DNA of 64,000 bases from Pseudomonas uvaldensis. GTDB taxonomy: Bacteria; Pseudomonadota; Gammaproteobacteria; Pseudomonadales; Pseudomonadaceae. The stretch covers positions 62,001 through 126,000 of the forward strand of contig NZ_JAIWKS010000010.1 of assembly GCF_021271205.1 (NCBI RefSeq), written 5' to 3'. Shown in pieces: positions 50,790-59,872 of the stretch. Position 1 is the first letter of the stretch, and each line of letters begins with the position of its first letter. Under the pieces are notes generated by a model. That model did no database searches. It had not been told where the DNA came from and was given only the letters and a program-made list of their open reading frames with translations. The position numbers and the translations under genes were made by a program.

Positions 50790-52091
50790 TCAGGTAAACA
50801 GATCGACGCCCAGCTGGAATGCAACCCACAACGCCAGACCCGTCGCAAAGGCCAAGGCGATGTTTTCGAACAGGTTGTTGCGATACTCCTTGCCCAGCAG
50901 AGATTTCTGGTTGGACATGATCAGCAGACCCAGGGAGATGACCGGCAAGCCGATGATATTCAAGGCGTTGACGCCGATGGTCAGCGTGACGAAGTCCGGC
51001 ATGCCGGGCAACGACCACACCAATGGCGTCACCAGGATGAACAGCATGAACCACTTGTGCATCGGGTCGCGGTGGAACTCTTTGCCGTAACGCTCCCGGC
51101 GTTCGGGCCGCACGTGCTGGAAGGCGTCGGTGATGAGCATCGGGAACGCCGTGGTCTTGCCCGAGATGCTGGCGAACAACGTGGCGAACACGCCGACGAA
51201 GAACACGTACCAGCCGATGGAGCCGAAGAACATTTCCAGCGCCTTGCCCAAATCGCCCAGGGTGTTCACCTCGATGCCATTGGGGCGCAGGATTTCCGCG
51301 CCGACGATCCAGATCGCCAGGTTGATGACAATCCCGACGAACACCGCAAACAGCAGATCGTTGCGCTGGATTCGCTTGTGTTCTGGTCCTGTCCAGCCCT
51401 TCTGGCGCATGACATAGGGATGCACGAAGTTGGCGATGGAGCCGGCGACCGCACCGATGACCGAAACCGCCACCAGCAACGCACCGTGGACACCTTCATC
51501 AGGTGGGATACTGAAGCCGATGGTGCCTCTGACGATTCCGGCGACATCCGGGCCGGACATGACAGCCAGCGCCAGAAATGCCAGTGTCATGATCGCCAAG
51601 AGCGCCTTCATCACCCCTTCGATCATCGAATAGATATTGCGGCCGACCAACAACCACACCGCCAGCACCACCGCCACCGAGCAGAGCAGCGGACGGTCGA
51701 TCTTCAGCAACATGGCCAGGGCCTCGCCGGCGCCCTTGATCATGTAGGCATTCATCAGGTGCCCCATCAACAACGCGTACACCAGCAGGAACCAGGCGAA
51801 GAACGGGTTGAGCTGGGCATAGCCCTGCAGGATGGTCATGCCCTGGTTATTGCACAGCTGGAAGCGCGCGATGATGTTGACGATCAGGTATCGCAACAAC
51901 AAGGACACCGCCAGCACCCACATCATGGCGTAGCCGTAATTGGCCCCGGCCACGGAAGAGGTGATCAGGTCACCTGCGCCCAGCCAGGACAGTACGGCAA
52001 TGATGCCAGGCCCCAGAAGCTTGAGGATGCGCACGAAACGGCTCTGCGTGGACGCTGCGGCCTGACCTTCGACGGTAGGAATGCTCGTCAT
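50790..52091 (-). CDS. Nramp-related divalent metal transporter with altered metal site
   Basis: A 433-residue membrane protein with eleven predicted helices and the LeuT-like Nramp layout. In TM1 the canonical DPGN metal-binding motif reads GAGD (WLGAGDLITSSVAGANYGY). In TM6 the conserved Met is not evident (GSIANFVHPYVM). It belongs to the divergent Nramp-related group; the transported ion may not be Mn2+ or Fe2+. It is a single gene with no obvious metal operator. Confidence 0.82.
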   Translation of the reverse strand: MTSIPTVEGQAAASTQSRFVRILKLLGPGIIAVLSWLGAGDLITSSVAGANYGYAMMWVLAVSLLLRYLIVNIIARFQLCNNQGMTILQGYAQLNPFFAWFLLVYALLMGHLMNAYMIKGAGEALAMLLKIDRPLLCSVAVVLAVWLLVGRNIYSMIEGVMKALLAIMTLAFLALAVMSGPDVAGIVRGTIGFSIPPDEGVHGALLVAVSVIGAVAGSIANFVHPYVMRQKGWTGPEHKRIQRNDLLFAVFVGIVINLAIWIVGAEILRPNGIEVNTLGDLGKALEMFFGSIGWYVFFVGVFATLFASISGKTTAFPMLITDAFQHVRPERRERYGKEFHRDPMHKWFMLFILVTPLVWSLPGMPDFVTLTIGVNALNIIGLPVISLGLLIMSNQKSLLGKEYRNNLFENIALAFATGLALWVAFQLGVDLFT

Positions 52092-52238
52092 GGATGGAGT
52101 CTCCGTTATTTTTTTTGTAAGAAACGGAGACAGTCGAACACACTACATATGACATCGTACAACTGTTATTAGCGGGAAAATGTTTAAAAATGTTTCGAGT
52201 CGACTGGGCTACTGGCAAGGTCGGCACATGGAGGCTGG

Positions 52239-52475
52239 TTAAGCCCCCACCTGCTCCCCATGCTCCGTCATCCAGCGAATCAGGCGGGCCAACGACACCC
52301 GGTGATGCCGGCTGGCACATCCACTGTCCTGACCGTGGCGGTAGCGTTCAACGTAACGGCTGAGCAGTACATGGCGGCCATCCTCCGCCAGTCGCAGTTC
52401 GACTTCGCGGCATTGCATCGCCTCTTGACCGAGCCTCTTGAGGCGTCGCCGCAAAATCAATGCATCGTTATTCAT
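52239..52475 (-). CDS. Small basic hypothetical protein downstream of mlaA
   Basis: A 78-residue basic protein (ALILRRRLKRLGQEAMQ, later SRYVERYRHGQDSGCASRHHR) with no signal or membrane segment. AAGGAGAAGG precedes the ATG at 52475. It overlaps the mlaA stop by 8 bases, so it is probably translated from the same transcript. No family is recognised. Confidence 0.6.
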   Translation of the reverse strand: MNNDALILRRRLKRLGQEAMQCREVELRLAEDGRHVLLSRYVERYRHGQDSGCASRHHRVSLARLIRWMTEHGEQVGA

Positions 52476-53247
52476 CGTCGCCTTCTCCTTCCTGGCACTG
52501 CGGGGTGATCGCACCCAATTTGCCCTGCGCGACGAAATCGGCGCGCTGTTGCGCCACCGCATCGCGCAGCGCGGCGTAGTAATCCGGTTGGGTGCGCAAC
52601 TCGTCTGTCAGCGGGAGCGCCTCTGCCCGACCATCGACGATGCCGCCCGCGGTATCGATCGTACCCAGGGTGTCGAGAGTGTCGCTGTCGCCTGCGAACG
52701 GATCGACGACAAAGCTCACCACCTTGCCCGTGGCATCCCTCAGGTTGGCGGTGCCCAGCAACGGCAACTCGACGGTCGGACCGGCGGCGATGTTCCAGAC
52801 ACCAAAAGTCTGGCCGAAATCCGCCTCGTGGCGCTCGATTCCCAGTTTGCCCGATACATCGATCAACCCGACGATACCCGCTGTCGAGTTGATGACGAAA
52901 CGGCCCAGGGTGTTGACCGAACGTTGCGCGTTGCCTTGCAGCAAGTCGTTCATAAACACCTTGGGCTCGCCGAAGTTCGCCACGAAGTTGTGCACGCCGG
53001 TCTGCATGAAGGTCGGAAGCTTGCGATAACCACGGGCAACGGGGGTCAGTGCGTAGTCGTCGATAGTGCGGTTGAAAGCGAAGATGCCGCGGTTGACGGG
53101 CTCTGCTGGGTCAGCAACGGTATAGCTGGCGCTGGCGCAACTGCCTGGTGTCGCGGCGGGCGTGCTGGCACAGCCACTGGCGAGTGCCGCGAGCACAATG
53201 ACCAGGGAGGATCGAACGCGGGGCAAAGCGGGATCGGTGAGCGACAT
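52468..53247 (-). CDS. mlaA: MlaA (VacJ) family outer-membrane lipoprotein
   Basis: A 259-residue lipoprotein. The lipobox is LASGC, and the MlaA signature runs DPAEPVNRGIFAFNRTIDDYALTPVARGY, then FVANFGEPKVFMNDLLQGN. It removes phospholipids from the outer leaflet of the outer membrane. Other mla genes are absent here, as is usual for mlaA. The ATG at 53247 has a weak site (GAGAT). It is followed by a small gene with which it overlaps. Confidence 0.9.
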   Translation of the reverse strand: MSLTDPALPRVRSSLVIVLAALASGCASTPAATPGSCASASYTVADPAEPVNRGIFAFNRTIDDYALTPVARGYRKLPTFMQTGVHNFVANFGEPKVFMNDLLQGNAQRSVNTLGRFVINSTAGIVGLIDVSGKLGIERHEADFGQTFGVWNIAAGPTVELPLLGTANLRDATGKVVSFVVDPFAGDSDTLDTLGTIDTAGGIVDGRAEALPLTDELRTQPDYYAALRDAVAQQRADFVAQGKLGAITPQCQEGEGDDE

Positions 53248-53475
53248 ACAGGCTATCTCGACAAGGAATGGGCGATGCCGATCAGTCAGGGGGAGGAAAA
53301 CCCCGCACAATGGCTGGTGGTGTGCTCAACAGACCGGCAGTGGGCAATCCTGCCGCCGCTTTTTTGCCTGGAGATTTCCGGAACATTGCCGGACGGCAAC
53401 TTTATTTCCAGATTGAAATATATGACGCAGGCCGTGGATTGAACCTAGTATCGCTTCCTGTACTCATGACCCGAC

Positions 53476-54195
53476 GTGCCCACCGTGAGCCACTTACTAC
53501 TGGTGGACGATGACCTTGAAGTCCTCGCCCTCTTGCGCAAATTTCTCGAACAACACGGCTACAGCGTGGACGTGGCCGCCGACGGTCCCGCCCTGTGGCA
53601 GGCAGTGCAACGCCAGGTGCCGGACCTGATCATCCTGGACGTCATGCTCCCCGGCGACAGTGGCCTGGTGTTGTGCCAGAAGCTGCGGGCCACGCATACG
53701 GTCGGCATCATCATGCTGACCGCCATGGGCGAGTTGAGTGACCGGGTCGTTGGGCTGGAATTGGGAGCAGACGATTACCTGACCAAGCCTTTCGACGCGC
53801 GGGAACTCCTGGCCCGGGTGCGGGCCGTGCTCAGGCGCACCGGCGAAGCACGCGGCGCGCTGAGCGACTCCTCCAGCCCGGTTCTGGAGTTCGAGAATTG
53901 GCGACTGGATATCACCCGCCGCGAGCTACGCTCGCCGGAAAACGTCATGATTCCGCTGTCCACCGGCGAGTTCGAACTGTTGCTGGTCTTTGCTCAACAC
54001 CCACGCCGGGTACTCAGCCGCCAGCAACTGCTGGACATGGCCCGCGGCGAGACTTACGACGCGTTCGACCGCAGCATCGACGTCCAGGTCAGTCGATTGC
54101 GACGCAAACTGGAAACGGATGTTTCGGGCACGTCCATGATCCGCACCGTTCGCAACAGCGGGTATCTCTTCAGTCCTCACGTGGTGAAACGATGA
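53476..54195 (+). CDS. OmpR-family response regulator
   Basis: A 239-residue regulator. The receiver domain has Asp55 (LIILDVMLPGDSG), Lys in LTKPFD, and a C-terminal winged helix (LSTGEFELLLVFAQHPRRVLSRQQLLD, then DVQVSRLRRKLE). It starts with GTG at 53476 (GTG 53485 is an alternative); neither has a clear ribosome site. Its stop overlaps the kinase start by 4 bases. The regulated genes are unknown; the divergent mlaA gene lies 228 bases away. Confidence 0.9.
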   Translation: MPTVSHLLLVDDDLEVLALLRKFLEQHGYSVDVAADGPALWQAVQRQVPDLIILDVMLPGDSGLVLCQKLRATHTVGIIMLTAMGELSDRVVGLELGADDYLTKPFDARELLARVRAVLRRTGEARGALSDSSSPVLEFENWRLDITRRELRSPENVMIPLSTGEFELLLVFAQHPRRVLSRQQLLDMARGETYDAFDRSIDVQVSRLRRKLETDVSGTSMIRTVRNSGYLFSPHVVKR

Positions 54196-55538
54196 AACCG
54201 GGACACCCAGCCACTCCCCGCCCCAGGGATACCCTGGCGCGCTGGATCGCCCTGACCACCCTGGTCGCCATGTTGACGTTGCTGGCCCTTAACGCGCTGT
54301 TCAGCCAACTGGCCGGCGCCTGGGCCCGCCCTCCCCTGTTGGAGACCGGTTTGATCGAAAAGATCGCCGCCATCACCCGCATCATCGACTCCGTGGCACC
54401 CGAACAAAGGCCTGCCATCGCCAGCGCGGCCAGCGACCCGATTTTCAAGGCGCAGTGGCTACAGCGCTATGAAGACGCTCGTTTACCGGTGGTCAATGAC
54501 CCGGAATACAGCGAAGGCGTGGCTCTGATGCGCCAACAGTTGGGCAGGCCCGACGCCAAAATGGAAGGCTATGAACCCAGTGACTGGCCCTTCGACCAAC
54601 CTGGCGGCCACTACGCCGCGATGATCGAGCTGGCCGATCATTCGTGGGTGTTGTTTTCCCTGCCCTCGCGCAGTTGGGGGCTGGATGAATGGGAACGCAA
54701 CCTGATCACCATCGCCCTCATGCTGCTATCGACCTTGATGGTGGCGCTGGTCGCCACGCGATACCTGGCCACGCCACTGGAGCGCTTCGCCGAAGGCGCC
54801 AGGCGTTTTGGCATGGATCACAAGGCGCCACCCATTCCTGTCATCGGCCCCTATGAAATCCGCCAGGCGATTCTCGCCTTCAACGCCATGCAGGCCCAGC
54901 TCAAACACTTCCTGCAGGATCGCACGCAAATGCTCGCCGCCATTTCCCATGACTTGCGTGCGCCCCTGACCCGCATGCGCCTGCGCGGCGAGTTCATCGA
55001 GGATCCCGAACAACAATCCCGATTGTTCAGAGACGTGGATGAGATGCAGACCATGGTCAATTCGGCCCTGGAATTCTTCCGTGATGATGCGCGGCTCGAG
55101 AACGCCACCGCGTTCGATCTGGCCGAGTTGCTGCACACCATCGTCGACGACCTCAAGGATACCGGCTCCGAGGTGTCCTTTCAGGGTCCTCACCGCCTCG
55201 TCTACATGGGCCGGCCCATCGGTATCAAGCGCGCCTTGGTCAACCTGATCGACAACGCGATCAAATACGGCGGCGAAGCGTCCATCACACTCGAGACGGA
55301 CGCCCATTGCGTGGAGATTCGCATCCTGGACCGGGGCCCGGGGATTGCCCCCGAATACATCGATCAGGTCTTTACGCCATTCTTTCGGATCGAAGGCTCA
55401 CGCAACAAGAATACCGGTGGGGTCGGACTCGGGCTGCCGGCGGCGCGGGCGACCGTGCTCGAGCACGGTGGGATGTTGACGCTGAGCAATCGCCGTGATG
55501 GCGGCCTCGAGGCCAGGGTATCGTTGCCGTTGAGCTGA
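54192..55538 (+). CDS. EnvZ-type sensor histidine kinase
   Basis: A 448-residue kinase with TM1 (about 18-40), a periplasmic domain of about 125 residues, TM2 (near 170-190), HAMP, then the HisKA site His253 (AAISHDLRAPLTRMRL) and HATPase motifs NLIDNAIKYGG, DRGPGI and GGVGLGLPAARA. It is translationally coupled (ATGA overlap) to the OmpR-type regulator. The periplasmic sensor domain has no recognised ligand motif. Confidence 0.9.
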   Translation: MKPGHPATPRPRDTLARWIALTTLVAMLTLLALNALFSQLAGAWARPPLLETGLIEKIAAITRIIDSVAPEQRPAIASAASDPIFKAQWLQRYEDARLPVVNDPEYSEGVALMRQQLGRPDAKMEGYEPSDWPFDQPGGHYAAMIELADHSWVLFSLPSRSWGLDEWERNLITIALMLLSTLMVALVATRYLATPLERFAEGARRFGMDHKAPPIPVIGPYEIRQAILAFNAMQAQLKHFLQDRTQMLAAISHDLRAPLTRMRLRGEFIEDPEQQSRLFRDVDEMQTMVNSALEFFRDDARLENATAFDLAELLHTIVDDLKDTGSEVSFQGPHRLVYMGRPIGIKRALVNLIDNAIKYGGEASITLETDAHCVEIRILDRGPGIAPEYIDQVFTPFFRIEGSRNKNTGGVGLGLPAARATVLEHGGMLTLSNRRDGGLEARVSLPLS

Positions 55539-55634
55539 GCGCTACGGGCCGGCTGGCCAACAAAGCCTAAACATCCGGCGCCTTCCTCGGTAGGATGTGC
55601 GGCCTTCTGGCCCGGAACCGCCCTGGAACTACCG

Positions 55635-56156
55635 ATGATCCTGATCGTTTACGCCCACCCCTACCCCGACCAGTCGCGGGTCAACCAGCAGATGCTCGAG
55701 CGGGTGTCCGGTCGCCCGGACGTGGCCGTGCGGTCCCTCTACGACCTGTACCCGAATTTTGACATTGATGTCGACGCTGAGCAGCGCGCCGTCGAGCAGG
55801 CAGAACTGGTCGTGCTCCAGCACCCGATGTACTGGTACAGCATGCCGCCCCTGCTGAAACTCTGGATCGACAAAGTATTTACCCATGGCTGGGCCTATGG
55901 CCGGGGCGCCACGGCCCTCAGCGGCAAAGGGCTGCTGTGGGCCGTCACGACGGGCGGGAATCAGGATCATTTCCAGATCGGCGCTCATCCTGGGTTTTCC
56001 GTGTTGGCCCAGCCCCTTCACGCGACGGCTGTCTATTGCCATATGCGCTGGCTGGACCCGGTCGTTGTCCACGGTGCCTACGCCGCCGACTCCGAAACCC
56101 AACGCGCACAAATCGAACATTACTGCGCCCGCCTGGCCTGCTGGAAGGAAGATTGA
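55635..56156 (+). CDS. kefF: KefF-like NAD(P)H quinone oxidoreductase
   Basis: A 173-residue flavodoxin-fold quinone reductase. ILIVYAHPYPDQSRVNQQM and LQHPMYWYSMPPLLKLWIDKVFTHGWAYG are typical of KefF/MdaB. In E. coli KefF stimulates the K+/H+ antiporter KefC and reduces electrophilic quinones. The stop is one base before the kefC start, so both are coupled. Confidence 0.88.
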   Translation: MILIVYAHPYPDQSRVNQQMLERVSGRPDVAVRSLYDLYPNFDIDVDAEQRAVEQAELVVLQHPMYWYSMPPLLKLWIDKVFTHGWAYGRGATALSGKGLLWAVTTGGNQDHFQIGAHPGFSVLAQPLHATAVYCHMRWLDPVVVHGAYAADSETQRAQIEHYCARLACWKED

Positions 56157-56157
56157 T

Positions 56158-57984
56158 ATGCAGACGCACAGCCTGATTGAACTGCTCATCTACCTGGGCT
56201 CGGCAGCGCTGATCGTGCCGATTGCCGTGAGGTTGGGGCTGGGCCCGGTGCTGGGCTACCTGCTGGCCGGGTGCGTCATCGGCCCTTGGGGGCTCAAGCT
56301 CATCACTGACGTGAAGGCCATTTTGGAGTTCGCCGAAATCGGCGTCGTGCTGATGCTGTTTATCATCGGGCTCGAGCTCGATCCCAAACGGCTGTGGGCA
56401 CTGCGCCGGATGGTGTTCGGTGGCGGGGCCTTGCAGATGCTGGCCTGCGGTGCAGCGATCGCGGCTTTCTGCATGGTCCTGGACCTGAACTGGACGGCCG
56501 CTTTGTTGGTCGGCCTGACCCTGAGCCTTTCTTCCACGGCGATTGCCATGCAGGCGATGAGCGAACGCAACCTGACCGCCACCGCCGTAGGACGCAGCAG
56601 CTTTGCCGTCCTGCTGTTCCAGGACATTGCGGCCATTCCCCTGGTCGCCATGATTCCCTTGCTGTCGGCCCACGGTGAAACGCCGTCAGGCACGGCCCTG
56701 GTGCTGTCGATCGTCAAGATTGTCGCAGCCATCGGCATCGTCGTGCTGCTGGGGCGCTACGTGACACGACCGCTGCTGCGCTTCGCCGCACGCTCGGGCC
56801 TGAGGGAGATTTTCAGTGCCGTCGCCCTGTTCCTGGTGTTCGGCTTCGGTTTTCTCCTGGAGGAAGCCGGCCTGTCCATGGCCATGGGCGCCTTCCTCGC
56901 CGGGGTGCTGCTGGCCAGTTCCGAATACCGGCATGCCCTGGAAAGCGACATCGAACCGTTCAAAGGTTTGCTGCTCGGCCTGTTCTTCATCGGCGTAGGC
57001 ATGTCGATCGATTTCGGCACCCTGATCAACGCCCCGCTGAAAGTCATCACGCTGACCCTGGGCTTCATCCTGATCAAGCTGTTGGTGATCAGGGCTGTCA
57101 GCCGCTTCCTGAACGTACCCGCCGGCCAGCGTTCCTGGCAGGCGGTATTGCTCGGCCAGGGCAGCGAATTCGCCTTTGTGGTGTTCGGTGCCGCGACGCT
57201 GGCCGGCATCCTGACCGACCAGTGGGGCAAAAGCCTGACCCTGGCGGTGGCGCTGTCCATGTGCGTGACGCCCTTGCTGATCCTGCTGCTGGATCGACTG
57301 GAATCGGCGAGCAAAAAGGGCCGCCAGGAAACCGACCTGGTGGATCAGCAGAACCCACGCATCATCATTGCCGGGTTCGGGCGTTTCGGGCAGATCGCCG
57401 GACGCCTGCTGATGTCCTGTGGCGTCGAGGTGGTGGTGCTGGACCACGACCCCGACAACATCGAGACCTTGCGCAAATTCGGCGTGAAGGTGTTCTACGG
57501 CGACGCCACGCGCCTCGACCTGCTGCACGCCGCCGGCGCGGCCCAGGCCGCTGTGCTGATCAATGCGATTGACGATCAGCAGGACAACCTGACGCTGACC
57601 CGGCTGGTCCAGGAGCACTTCCCCACGCTGAAACTGATCGTACGGGCGCGGGACATGGGGCACCTGATCACCCTGCGCCAGATGGGCGTGGAGGTGGCCG
57701 AGCGGGAAACCTTCGAGAGCGCATTGTCGCTGGGCCGCCGGGCGCTGGTACAGATGGGCATCGGGGCGTACGAAGCGCGGGAGCGAGCGGATCAGTTCCG
57801 TCGCCTGAACCTGCAGATGCTGGAGGAAATCGTCGCCCAGCCGGAAGACGACCTCAAGTTCCGCCACGACGCCTACCGACGCGCCAACGCCCTGCTCACG
57901 GAAATGTTCAACGAAGACCGGGCCCACCCCGTCGATGCTTGGCCTGAACACCATCGAAACGAGACGGATGAGGCGCGCAGCTAA
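56158..57984 (+). CDS. kefC: Glutathione-regulated potassium efflux antiporter KefC
   Basis: A 608-residue protein with about twelve helices of the CPA2 family (GPVLGYLLAGCVIGPWGL start, GLSMAMGAFLAGVLLASSEYRHALE in the middle) and a TrkA-N/RCK domain from about 398 (PRIIIAGFGRFGQIAGRLL) with the NAD-binding GxGxxG loop. It lowers cytoplasmic pH and extrudes K+ when glutathione adducts of electrophiles accumulate. A ribosome site (GGAAGGAA) precedes the ATG. Encoded next to its activator KefF. Confidence 0.92.
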   Translation: MQTHSLIELLIYLGSAALIVPIAVRLGLGPVLGYLLAGCVIGPWGLKLITDVKAILEFAEIGVVLMLFIIGLELDPKRLWALRRMVFGGGALQMLACGAAIAAFCMVLDLNWTAALLVGLTLSLSSTAIAMQAMSERNLTATAVGRSSFAVLLFQDIAAIPLVAMIPLLSAHGETPSGTALVLSIVKIVAAIGIVVLLGRYVTRPLLRFAARSGLREIFSAVALFLVFGFGFLLEEAGLSMAMGAFLAGVLLASSEYRHALESDIEPFKGLLLGLFFIGVGMSIDFGTLINAPLKVITLTLGFILIKLLVIRAVSRFLNVPAGQRSWQAVLLGQGSEFAFVVFGAATLAGILTDQWGKSLTLAVALSMCVTPLLILLLDRLESASKKGRQETDLVDQQNPRIIIAGFGRFGQIAGRLLMSCGVEVVVLDHDPDNIETLRKFGVKVFYGDATRLDLLHAAGAAQAAVLINAIDDQQDNLTLTRLVQEHFPTLKLIVRARDMGHLITLRQMGVEVAERETFESALSLGRRALVQMGIGAYEARERADQFRRLNLQMLEEIVAQPEDDLKFRHDAYRRANALLTEMFNEDRAHPVDAWPEHHRNETDEARS

Positions 57985-57997
57985 GCCATCTGCCGGC

Positions 57998-58966
57998 TCA
58001 CACACGCCCGAACTGGCGCCGGTACTCCACCGGCGTCAGCCCCGTCAACGCCTTGAACATCCGTTGCAGATTGGAACTGCTGCTGAAACCCAGCTCGGCA
58101 CCAATACTGGCAAGGGGCAACGACGTCAGCGTCAGGCGCTCGCCGACCTGGTTCAACTTGATGCAACGGGCGTAGGCGGCGACGGTCTGGCCCGTTTCGC
58201 CGCCGACCTTCCGAGCGAGGGTGCGCTCGGACATCGCGAGCCGATCCGCCAGCGCCTTGACCGTGATCTGCTCCGCAGGCATTCGCTCCACCAATCCATG
58301 CAACCGCCGCAGCAACCCGTCGGGCTGCTGGATCAGCGCGATGCCCTGGAATGCCGCGTGAGGGACGGCCGGACGCGGCAACACCATCAGCCGAGTGATG
58401 TCGCGCAGCGCATCGCGGCTGAGACTTTTCTCGATCAGGTTTTCCGCCAGCGGCAGATAGCCGTTCACCCCCGACGCAGTGGCGTTGCGCTCGTTGAACA
58501 CGCAGTTGCGTTCGCTTTGCCAACGCACCTTGCGATACCGCGCTTGCATCGCCTGCGCCAGCCACCAGGTCACCGTGGCGTACTGCCCGTCCAGACGGCC
58601 GCACGCCGCCAGCAGGCAGACGCCGGTGCAGTAAGCCCAAAGCTGGCGATCCCGGGGCCCTTTCGACAGAGCCTTCACCAACAAGGCCTGCCCGGCAACG
58701 ACCGCATTCACCTGTTCAGCCGATTCGGCCCAGAAGCCGGGAACCAGGACCGCATCCAGATCGGTCTCGCCCAACGCCGCCTGTGCCTGGAGGCTGATGC
58801 CATGGGCACAGGTCACCGGACCCGCCTGTAGTGCGACGTAAGTCGCCTGGAACAGCACCCGGCCCCTGCGACGGTTGGCGGCGTGCAGCAGATCGGCAAA
58901 TCCGAACAGGCCGGCAGGCATGCAACCGGGGAACAGGAGTAGACCGACACGGATTGGCTGGGGCAT
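57998..58966 (-). CDS. GlxA-type AraC-family regulator with DJ-1/PfpI domain
   Basis: A 322-residue regulator. The N-terminal DJ-1/PfpI-like domain (VGLLLFPGCMPAGLFGFADLL, then WAYCTGVCLLAACG with Cys) is followed by an AraC helix-turn-helix pair (ADRLAMSERTLARKV and IGAELGFSSSSNLQRMFKALTG). Such regulators control arginine, glycine-betaine or other amine catabolism in Pseudomonas; the target is not visible. The frame is open far upstream, but the first Met after the divergent MBL gene is taken at 58966. The ribosome site is weak. Confidence 0.82.
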   Translation of the reverse strand: MPQPIRVGLLLFPGCMPAGLFGFADLLHAANRRRGRVLFQATYVALQAGPVTCAHGISLQAQAALGETDLDAVLVPGFWAESAEQVNAVVAGQALLVKALSKGPRDRQLWAYCTGVCLLAACGRLDGQYATVTWWLAQAMQARYRKVRWQSERNCVFNERNATASGVNGYLPLAENLIEKSLSRDALRDITRLMVLPRPAVPHAAFQGIALIQQPDGLLRRLHGLVERMPAEQITVKALADRLAMSERTLARKVGGETGQTVAAYARCIKLNQVGERLTLTSLPLASIGAELGFSSSSNLQRMFKALTGLTPVEYRRQFGRV

Positions 58967-59059
58967 GGCATGAAATGAATCAATGATGTCAGATCCGGCC
59001 ATTATGCCCGTCCCCCCGGATCGGCACCATGAAGCGCTCGCCTTGAACAGGAAACCTTC

Positions 59060-59842
59060 ATGAAAATCCAACAGATCCGCAACGCCACGCTCATCCTGGA
59101 GGCCGGCCCGTATCGCGTGCTCGTCGACCCGATGCTGGCCGGCAAGGGCACCCTGCCGCCGCTTCGCCTGTTCGGTGCCACCCAGCGCAATCCGCTGGTG
59201 GAACTGCCGGCCTCTGCCGAGGAAGACCTCAAAAGCGTCACTCATTGCCTGATCACGCATTGTCAGAAAGGCCATTTCGATCATCTCGACCGAGCGGCGA
59301 AGCGCTGGCTGAGGGAGAAACAGATCCCGGTCATCTGTACCCCCCATGATGCCGGCTACCTCGCCAAGCGTGGCTTGAATGTCCAGCCGCTGGCCGAGGA
59401 CCACGAGCGGCCCGTGCCCTTCCTGGGCGGCACTCTTCGCTCCGTCAGATGCACCCACGGCCGTGGCCTGGTGGGCAAACTGATGGAACATGGCTGCGGC
59501 TACCTGATCGAGCTGCCCGGCGAACCCAGCGTGTACCTCGCTGGCGACACCCTGCTCACCCCTACCGTGCGTGAGTTCGTCCTGCGCCATCAACCGCAGG
59601 TCAGCGTGATTCCGGCTGGCGGGGCACGGTTCGATTTAGGCGGCGATATCATCATGGGGATAGAGGAAGCCATCGAGTTCACCCGTTTGTCTCACACAGC
59701 CGTGATCGCCAATCACCTCGAAGCGATCAGCCACTGCCCGACCACGCGAAAGGCACTGCGCGACGCCGCCACGATGGCTGGGCTTGGAGCGCGATTGCAC
59801 ATCCCGGAAGATGGCCAGACGCTGGAGTTCCAGCCGGTCTAG
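59060..59842 (+). CDS. Metallo-beta-lactamase-fold hydrolase with an altered His motif
   Basis: A 260-residue protein of the UlaG-like MBL group. The metal motif, normally THxHxDH, reads THCQKGHFDHLD: His67, then 4 residues instead of one, then His72, Asp74 and His75. Later metal ligands, Asp in YLAGDTLL and His in IANHLEA, are present. The function is unknown. It is divergent from the GlxA-type regulator gene with 93 bases between, so that regulator may control it. Confidence 0.75.
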   Translation: MKIQQIRNATLILEAGPYRVLVDPMLAGKGTLPPLRLFGATQRNPLVELPASAEEDLKSVTHCLITHCQKGHFDHLDRAAKRWLREKQIPVICTPHDAGYLAKRGLNVQPLAEDHERPVPFLGGTLRSVRCTHGRGLVGKLMEHGCGYLIELPGEPSVYLAGDTLLTPTVREFVLRHQPQVSVIPAGGARFDLGGDIIMGIEEAIEFTRLSHTAVIANHLEAISHCPTTRKALRDAATMAGLGARLHIPEDGQTLEFQPV

Positions 59843-59872
59843 TGGCCTGTAGGGCCACAGCCAAACAGACCA

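Noticed and set aside
58967..59593. N-terminal extension of the GlxA-type regulator by about 200 codons
   Set aside because: It overlaps the MBL-fold gene on the opposite strand and lacks domain content; the DJ-1 domain begins at the chosen start.
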